A stretch of DNA of 64,000 nucleotides from Mytilisepta virgata (Eukaryota; Mollusca; Bivalvia; Mytilida; Mytilidae), in contig CM051508.1 in NCBI GenBank assembly GCA_028015205.1, forward strand, positions 11,364,001-11,428,000. Direction: 5' to 3'. The first letter of the stretch is position 1, and each line of letters begins with the position of its first letter. The position numbers and the translations under genes are program-made. Shown here piece by piece: positions 56,392 to 64,000 of the stretch. Below the pieces are notes generated by a model that searched no databases, was not told the origin of the DNA, and worked only from the letters and a program-made list of their open reading frames with translations.

Positions 56392-57022
56392 TCAAAATAA
56401 TAGTTCTAGCAGACAAAAACGATGTTATTAGGGGCTTTCTCAACAAAACTTTTGTGGTATTTAATTGTTGGTTTTTGATGTGCTCATATAAAAAAACAGC
56501 AAAGGACCATAAGCGCTACTATCTATTCTTTAAACCGAAAGAAGACGTATTATTCAACATTCTCCTAGAATTTTCACACCAATCAGCAGCAATTCAACGT
56601 TCGTTTTCCTCTATGTTGCAATTCAATGCCAATAATGGCTTAAAAATGATGACAAAATGAAAATTAAATGGAAATTTTTTTTTTTAAACTACTTCATATA
56701 GTTTTTCTCAGTCTCTATATGGCTTGATCTTCTTGCGATATTCTGGAAACTGGCTCCTACAAGCAAGAATTATGTAAACTCATCATATGAAAATTTTGAA
56801 TTATTCATTAAATGATCATAGTTCTTGGTAGAAGTGTTTTTATGAATAACATATTGAAATTGTTCTAGATTAAGTTGATAAATTGTCGGTTAATATAGTC
56901 ATGCTGCTGTCCATAATATATCCATGTACAAATCGAAATAATAAAGGTGTCAGAATTAATTTGATAACTTGTCGGTATAACAAAGTCTACAAGAACTCTT
57001 GTTTACCAATGTCACCTTTTTA

Positions 57023-57297
57023 CAACATCAATATTTCTTGTATCAAAATATCACCCATCTTGAGCACCAGGGTCTCTTCGCTAACAGTGCCACCCATCTC
57101 GAGCACCAGGATCTCTTGTTTAACGATGCCACCCATCACGAGCACCGGGATCTATTGTTTAACAATGCAACCCATCTCGAGCACCACGATCTCTTGTTTA
57201 ACAATGCCACCAATCTCGAGCACCAGGATCGCTTGTTTAACAATGTCATCCATCTCAATCACCAGGATCACTTGTTTAATATTGCATCAATCTCTTA
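57023..57297 (+). repeat. 39-bp minisatellite, about seven units, open in two frames
   Basis: GAGCACC starts units at 57062, 57101, 57140, 57179 and 57218 (exactly 39 bp), with a diverged unit at 57257 and a weaker one before 57062. Because 39 is divisible by three, two frames stay open, giving 13-residue peptides like H-Q-D-L-L-F-N-D-A-T-H-L-E. No start context or splice support shows that it is translated. Confidence 0.88.
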
Positions 57298-59089
57298 ACC
57301 TACTCGATCATGTTTAAACTTGAAACTAATCTTGAGCAGCGTGAATGTTTGCTTTCTCAAATGATTTTGAACGTCATGGAAAAACCGAAAAATGGTTAAA
57401 TTGAAGAAAATTCTACTCTTAATATAATATTACCTTATTGTATCATTGACTTCAGTGTGTGTTACAAAGAATCAACCAACACATCTTGACATCACTTGCT
57501 ATTGTGTGATTTCTCATGAATGGCTCTGTAATGTACAATATGAAGGTTTGTTAGAATTATATGCAGCTGACTTGTGAACGATCACATGATCTGACACCTT
57601 TTTGTCATTGTCGTCCTGTATACCGCTCATCAAACACCTATGATACTGAATCTATGAAACTACATTGTATATACTTAGGCTATTTGTATAATTCATGTAG
57701 ATTAAAATTGAGATATCTGTTTTGCTTCCTATTTTGTTATAAATTTATTACATTTTAGAATTCCGTTAAATAAGACAAAAACGAAATGAATAACGTGTTG
57801 CGATACAAACTTACTCATTCCAACACCGCATACAATACAGGCTAAAATATCCTTCTTGACTTTCTTTCATTTGAAGTTGTACTTGGGCCACAGGTGCTTG
57901 CGCCCAATTTCTTCATCAGTCGTCTATGTATGTTCCCTCCAGCATGTTAAGTTGTGTCTCAACGTACGTGATGTTCGTTTTTAAACCGGGAAACATATAT
58001 CTAGAGTGTATATATCAGTACATGTTAACCGATAAAATTAATATAAAAAAATTCAAAACTTTATTTTCTTTTTTTTTGTAAAACAAGTAATACTATTTAT
58101 ACGAATTTCTTATACTTTTATGAAACTATTGTAGAATTAGGTGAAAGGTTGTGTATTACAAGTAATCCATAAATATATGATTCAGGTAATTAATCAATCA
58201 AATTTACTTTTATTAATTAAATAAACATTTAAAGTAAAGAACTAGTATTTGCTTTCAGAAAAAGACATTTAACAATGAGGAAAAAAACCCCTAAAATAAT
58301 AAATTAAATAGAAAACTTAAAATGTGACGATATACATTTAATACTATGTTGAGGGATTTCAAATTTTGAAGGCTGTGTGTTATTTTTAGCACTCTTCCTA
58401 TTCCAATGAATTATCAAGTTAGGTATTCGATCAAATTAAAGAAAAAGAAATAATAGAAATACATTGAAAATCCAATTCAACATGTTAAAACCAGCGTTTA
58501 GCCACTTTTTGATATAAACAGAGATTATTGTTTGCAATTAAATATTTCAAAATTCAAACCGTGATTCCATGGAGAATGACGTGTCTTGTACATTTCATAA
58601 TCGATCCTACTGGTCGCACTACATTCTATAAATCATTTTCAAAACTAGTTAAAGGGTTTATGTGTATTTAACGAAAAATCAAAGTTAAAATCAAATAAAT
58701 AATACAACCATATTTTACTTACATTTGTTCTGTAACATCAATTCCAAATCACGCGCGCAGATCTTAATGAGCAGTACCACGTGAGCAATCTGCACAAAAA
58801 TACGTACTGGTCATATTTTTTCACATGGGAGAAACCGACTTATAATTATGTTATTTCTCTCGCTGAACCGATTTAAATGAGTTTAAGGAATAGAAGAGTA
58901 CTAATGTGTATTTTATCAAATAAAAATACTTTTACAATGAAATTCAATAGGAAGTATTTCTTTCCAACTAACAGTATCTCATCAAATTTTAATTAAGGTA
59001 TTAAATAAAATACATGTACATTTTACTTACATTGAATCCCGGTATGTAATATTCAAAATATTATACGTCCCTCTTAGGTCCATGTAACG
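57298..59089. other. Intergenic, no gene supported
   Basis: AT-rich sequence. Near 58720-58800 there is an E-box CACGTG and a minus-strand donor-like AT|GTAAGT; see findings. Confidence 0.45.
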
Positions 59090-59582
59090 TTACTAACGCG
59101 TTAATGCTCGGGCACATATATAACGTGTCCAGCTGAAACGTTGTGCGAAAGGTATTTATAAATTCCGCTGAAACATGTCACGCATGTAGTATCAAAAACA
59201 TAAGCTTTTTCACGTTGTCACAACGTAAATGACCTGTTGTAAAGGATACAAACGTGTGTATAACATGCACATAACGTCAAAAATACGTTTCAAAACTTTC
59301 GAACTGACAACATCGCCGCTACATTGTTACAGCGTTTGAATAAAACTTTAAGGTTGTTTCAGAAAGTACATAAAACGTTATTTCAAACGTTGAAAATATG
59401 AACTTTATAACATATCTCAACGTTAAAATAACTTTTTAAAAAGGGTACAACGTGCTCATATCGTCGAAAAAACGTCTCAAAAACGCAACCTGATAGATAC
59501 GTCGTTAATTGGTTACGTCAGGACTGGCCTACTGGCAACTTAACCGTAACGTTGCGATAACGTCCTGTGTTTGCTGGGTAAA
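59090..59582. repeat. AACGT-rich segment, probably a non-autonomous element
   Basis: Words AACGT, ACGTT and CGTTA occur at high density over 490 bp (for example ACGTTGTGCG, CACGTTGTCACAACGT, CAACGTTAAAATAAC, GTAACGTTGCGATAACGTCC) and stop sharply at TTTGCTGGGTA (59570-59580). CpG is otherwise rare here. No clear terminal repeat was found. Confidence 0.5.
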
Positions 59583-60332
59583 TGAGGGGGGAATTGACAA
59601 AAGGTGTCTGTGCGATATACTATAAATCGTGCTTTATTCAAGGGCTGGAAAGAGGGAGAGAAGGGGTGGAAAGAGAGGAGATATAAAATTTCTGACTTCT
59701 GATTGTCTCTCAAATCGATAGATATATAAAACATGACAACATATAAATTTCTTACGTTTCAATACTGTCCTACATGCATGTTTATTTTTTTCAACATAGT
59801 TGTATGTAAATATGATATTCTCAATATTAATATATTGTCTTTCCTAATCTGTATGAATAGAGTAGAAGACTTCATAAGTTGTTTACTTGTGTCTGATCCT
59901 ATTGTAATATATGATGTTTCGACAATAAAATATGTTTAAAGTATATAATTTTCACACATCGCTGTATAATACAGATAATTCTCACCCTAAGAAAATTGTG
60001 AAATTTCAACTTGAAGGATTTATTATATATAAATTTGCTACATGCGATGTTAGAAGCTCGATGTTCGAAAGTCACTTTATAGTAAAATTGTTATTTTTCT
60101 GTCACTTTACTCCATATGAACTTAAACCTATTCTCATATTGCAAAAGAGATTTAATTTGACACAATTATGTGACATCATCATTAGCATCGGTCGCAATAA
60201 CTGTTCCATGATATACATATCTTTAAATTAACTTATTCCGACTCTGAAATGATGCTTAAATCATTTTTTAACAGTTTTTGCTAAATCAACTCCCCTTTCA
60301 ATAATTATGCCAATTTCATTTTTACCTCATCT

Positions 60333-61022
60333 GGCCTATAGGCCATATGAGCTTATTTCATCACTTTGCATCTGTTGTCCGTCGTCCGTAAACTTTTCAC
60401 AGTTTAATCTCCTCTAAAACTACTTGGCAGACTGTAACTAAACTTGGTAGGAATGATGTATGGAAGGACCTCTACAAACGATGCACAATTGGTTTCGGTT
60501 GGATGAACAACATGGCCGCCAGAGGCCATCTATGATTTTTTTATTGGCCGATTTTCTAAAATCGTTTCCTCTGAAACTACAGAATGAAATGCTTTTAAAC
60601 TAAGCAGGATTGATGAAAACAATACCCTCTACAAACAATCCGCTTTTGATTGAGATTCATCTGCTCAACTGACAGCTGCGGCTTATCAAATTTTCATTTG
60701 AAACCATATGGGAAAAGACTTGTTTGTCAATTTTCTCAGGAACTAATTGGCAGATTGTAACCAAAGTTGCCAGGAATGATGTATGGTTAGACCTCTATTA
60801 AAGTTTCACTTTTCGTTCCGGGTGGGTGAACAACATGGCGGCCAGAGGCCATCTTTCGTTATGATAGGCCAATTTTCAAAAATCTTTTATTCTGAAACTA
60901 CAATGTACATTATGAAAATTCTGAACCTACAGGATTGAGGACAACAGTACCCTCTACAAACGATCCGATTTTCGTTGAGGTTTATCTGATCAATCAATGG
61001 CTCAGGTGAGGCTCTTGCTTTC
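60333..61022 (-). mobile_element. Relative of the 23.9-kb dispersed element, reverse orientation
   Basis: It begins CTCATCTGGCCTATAGGCCATATGAGC and ends GGCTCAGGTGAGGCTCTTG, the reverse of the ends at 23929-25220. It has its own internal duplication: AACAACATGGC(C/G)GCCAGAGGCCATCT at about 60507 and 60832, and TACCCTCTACAAAC twice. Confidence 0.7.
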
Positions 61023-61049
61023 TTTACAATTAAATACAAACACCAGATG

Positions 61050-61425
61050 TTCTAACGTGCTAGCTCACGAGGTACACAGTCCACAGGAGGATATATCAAC
61101 CTACCCGGTAAAATTGTACGAACTCCGAGCCAACCAGTCGATCTTTGCTCTTAATCCTAGATAATGCGTGTCAAGAGGAGAATCAAATCGGATTTTTAAC
61201 GTGCTAACTCATGAGGTATCACCACACTCGGGCATAGTATACTGAGTCCAAGCCGACCAGTCCTACCTTAACTCTTACTCCTACATGCCGCGTGCATGGC
61301 GGAGAAGCAACAAATACCAATTCAAATGTCTTTGGTTTGACCCGGCTGGGAATAGAACCAACAACTTTCCGTACTTGGGGCGAGGATGCTACCATGAGAC
61401 CACCGAGGCGGTTTTAGAAATTGGA
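61050..61425 (-). mobile_element. tRNA-derived-SINE-like element, with a duplicated body
   Basis: Read on the minus strand from 61413, CCTCGGTGGTCTCATGGTAG resembles a tRNA A-box and GGTTCTATTCCC, about 40 bp on, resembles a B-box. The region beyond it contains two diverged ~145-bp copies (AACGTGCTAGCTCACGAGGT near 61053 and AACGTGCTAACTCATGAGGT near 61199, each followed by GAGCC(A/G)ACCAGTC). No functional tRNA fold is claimed. Confidence 0.55.
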
Positions 61426-64000
61426 AATGAGGTTTGAATTTTATAAATAACAGATAAAAAGGTTAAACTGTAGCAATACCTGATAGGAACAATGGCCTTC
61501 TTAGTATCAAAATATCGAAATTATTTAAGCAAATTCGTACAATAACAACTTGAAAGGGGGTCTTGAAATAACAGAAATAAAATCGCAACGAATGACCTCG
61601 AAAGTACAAATGTGACTGAGTCGGTATAGAGATGATAAATAACCGTAATTGGGTGATTTGTGATGAGTAGATATTTAATGAAATATCATCGTTACTAAAT
61701 TACATTTGTAAAAAGTTGACAAGTGAAATCACGTGCTGTAGATTATGTATTATTTAACTAGTACTTATGATCGAAGGTGCGATAAATTCAAGAGAACAGA
61801 AAAACATCAAGTTCAATGCCATAGTTTCTCCCTTCTTTAAAGCATTCTCATAATTAGCACTGTTACATGGTGCACGATTGTTATCATTTACCAACGGAAT
61901 GAATTTTGCTTCATATAGATTAACAAGTTTTAAACACAATTTGCTAGTATATTACACCAATTACAGAAATTATTGAACAATTCACCAGTAGGGTCATAAG
62001 TATGTTTAGGGTAACGTCAAAACATTAAATAATCTACGTCAAAGGTACGAGTCGTTTGTACATGTATTATTTTCGTAAAAATATTAACTTTGAAATGATG
62101 TTTTTGTTCATACCTTTAACATGTTCAAATCCTCTCCTTTAATAGAACAAATATGGTAAACATACATATGTATCTAGCTAAACTAAATGTGTTCTGTTTA
62201 TTGGCTACTTGGTAACAACCAATTACAGGTAACGGTTTCATTTAAACTATGAAAATTAAATCAAAAATTAAATATTCTTATTCCTTAGCATGTACAGGTA
62301 TTTTACCTTTATTGTTCTCATAAATGCGCCGTCTTGTATTGAATTTTAACGACGACTACAACAATTTCAATTGAAAGTCTATAAACATACAGGTATACAT
62401 GTACATAACGATATAAGGTAGACCAACACTAATATTTTTAGCTGATAGATTTTCATATTTTTTTCCAGGAAGGATATTGGGTGGATATACTTTGAAATTT
62501 AAAAAAACATAGATCACCGTTCTTTATTTTGAGGTAATTGAGACTTATTGTTGGTAAATTTTATATAGATTCTGGTACAATAAAAAAATATCAGTCACCA
62601 GTATAACACATGCCGTTTTTGTAGTATTAGGGCTGTTTTAATCGTATTATTTAATACAGGTATCTACACACCATAGAATTGATGAAATGTGATACTATCA
62701 TCTGAAACTGATGCATTATTTCAAACAAAACTGAAATGTATTCACTGGTGAAATGTGATGATTTCCTCATGTATTTGTTGTCCCTCTGATGTACGGCAAT
62801 ACATATAAAATATTTCACTATTGAAAAATATGTAATTTGTAACAGAAAATCAAAACACGTTGTTTTTTTTCTAATTGTAAAATAATTCTTTGATCTTTAA
62901 CTCATTGATAAAGCTCTTATGCATATTCAATACATGTTGCTTAATCTAAAATGGTACTTTTTTACTGTCTTACTTTTTGTATGAAATTTTAATGGACCGG
63001 GAAATATTCTTACAGTTACAGTGTATGCTAGAAAATATTTCATACCTTTATGACACCAGTTTATGAGACGCCATATTCATGTTTGGTAGAATCAGGAGCT
63101 GTTGTAGTCAAGACAAAACATATATACATGTAACGGGTGAAGCATTAAAAACCACAAAAATATCAGTATTTGTACTTAACGATACTACTTATTACTCGAG
63201 TGTTCATATTTTGTCGAAATTGTGATTGGATTTTCGAAAATACTATGTCTCTTCTAGACGTGTAAGCAAAAGTCTGAAATTGACTTAACCTGGGACTATT
63301 ATACTAGTATATTAGTCCCAGACTTAACGTACTCTGAATATATTGACGAATTTTTAAATAAAATAGAAACAGTTGAAAGTTTTCGTTTTGAAATTTAATT
63401 CATTCTCTTTATTAACTGTACACGTCTGTTAGAAATATGACTTTTCGTATACTCCTTGTACAGTTACGTAAATACTCTATAGTTTAGTGTCATACTATAA
63501 ATAGTCCTGTAAAGAAGAATAAGTTGTAAAGTACGTATAAGGTCATGTGCTAGATACCTAAATAGAAAATGAGACATCTTTGTGCACATGTTATGTACAC
63601 ACGTATAGATAATCCTTAACAAGCAAATACCCATACCTGAGATGTGTTATAATCTAAAATCATTTCTTATACCTGAGAGGGTTTCTATGTATTAGTTCAT
63701 ATGTATGTGACCACATGTATATATGGATGATTTTAAATCAATTTATTTGACTTCTTTTAAATATTAATCTAACTAAATACATACATCGTTGGTTTGCCAT
63801 TTATTATATTCTGACAAGTTTAGTTATAAATATACTTCTATTTAAGGTAGATCATACCTAATACTTACATGCCCAATGCTCCAGATTTCTTCCGGAACCT
63901 CCGGAAATTTGATTCCATTACCGGGTTATTGGGTGGACTGTAATATTCTCCGGGATTTCTAAATTTCCCAGGGATTTTTTCAGTGCGTATACTTATAATA
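61426..64000. other. 3' end of window, no gene supported
   Basis: No coding exon recognised. A near-perfect palindrome lies at 63290-63321; the last 110 bases carry repeated CCGGAA/CCGGGA words. Confidence 0.5.
63290..63321. repeat. 32-bp near-perfect palindrome
   Basis: CTGGGACTATTATACTAG followed by TATATTAGTCCCAG; arms pair except for one symmetric mismatch position. GACTTAAC occurs as a direct repeat on both sides (63282-63289 and 63321-63328). Confidence 0.8.

Noticed and set aside
57561..57758. 65-codon open frame after the minisatellite
   Set aside because: Not linked in frame to the repeat and without recognisable features.
57840..57900. Minus-strand exon candidate ending GGAATGA|GTAAGT
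   Set aside because: Short reading with no supporting acceptor or partner exon; donor word alone is expected by chance at this length of sequence.

Overview
The window looks like nuclear DNA of an invertebrate animal, most likely a bivalve mollusc and possibly a marine mussel. The evidence is a strongly AT-rich background, small coding exons with GT/AG borders separated by large introns, many short inverted-repeat (MITE-like) elements and minisatellites, a reverse transcriptase remnant, and Ig-domain families that I recall as expanded in mussels. The species call is inference from memory; no database was searched. There is no sign of bacterial operons, CRISPR or plasmid/phage genes.

Layout. 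(1) 3.08-12.76 kb, + strand: a 13-exon gene for a type I membrane receptor: signal peptide, five Ig-like domains, one fibronectin type III domain, a transmembrane helix and a long tail with tyrosine motifs. Exon 3 carries an apparent 1-bp deletion. (2) 17.23-28.59 kb, + strand: a tandem duplicate with 12 exons, intact (2199 nt, 732 codons plus stop), with the same domain order and mostly identical exon lengths but a shorter tail that lacks the last, ITIM-bearing exon of copy 1. (3) 31.2-33.56 kb, + strand: a broken, probably mobile-element-derived gene with a basic N-terminal exon and an HGKG...DGIGG block. (4) 38.15-43.46 kb, - strand: a third, smaller Ig receptor (signal peptide, V-type Ig domain with a CC pair, a second domain split by a phase-0 intron, transmembrane exon); its cytoplasmic end is unresolved. 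(5) 43.55-48.14 kb: a block of repeats containing a 1.49-kb tandem duplication rich in AGGTCA half-sites. (6) 51-64 kb: mostly repeats: an inverted-repeat element, a ~150-bp satellite array, a dead Penelope-type reverse transcriptase, a 39-bp minisatellite, an AACGT-rich segment, a long dispersed element and a tRNA-derived-SINE-like segment.

How the genes fit together. The two tandem receptors share their outside modules but differ inside: copy 1 ends with a classical ITIM-type hexapeptide (L-N-Y-A-E-V), copy 2 stops before it. Both tails carry two copies of a hydrophobic-x-N-x-x-Y motif (PTB-domain consensus). This resembles the paired inhibitory/non-inhibitory receptor arrangement of vertebrate immune loci, here in an invertebrate. 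The third Ig receptor on the opposite strand makes this a small Ig-receptor cluster. All exon borders were placed by eye from splice consensus, reading phase and comparison between the two copies; no transcript was available.
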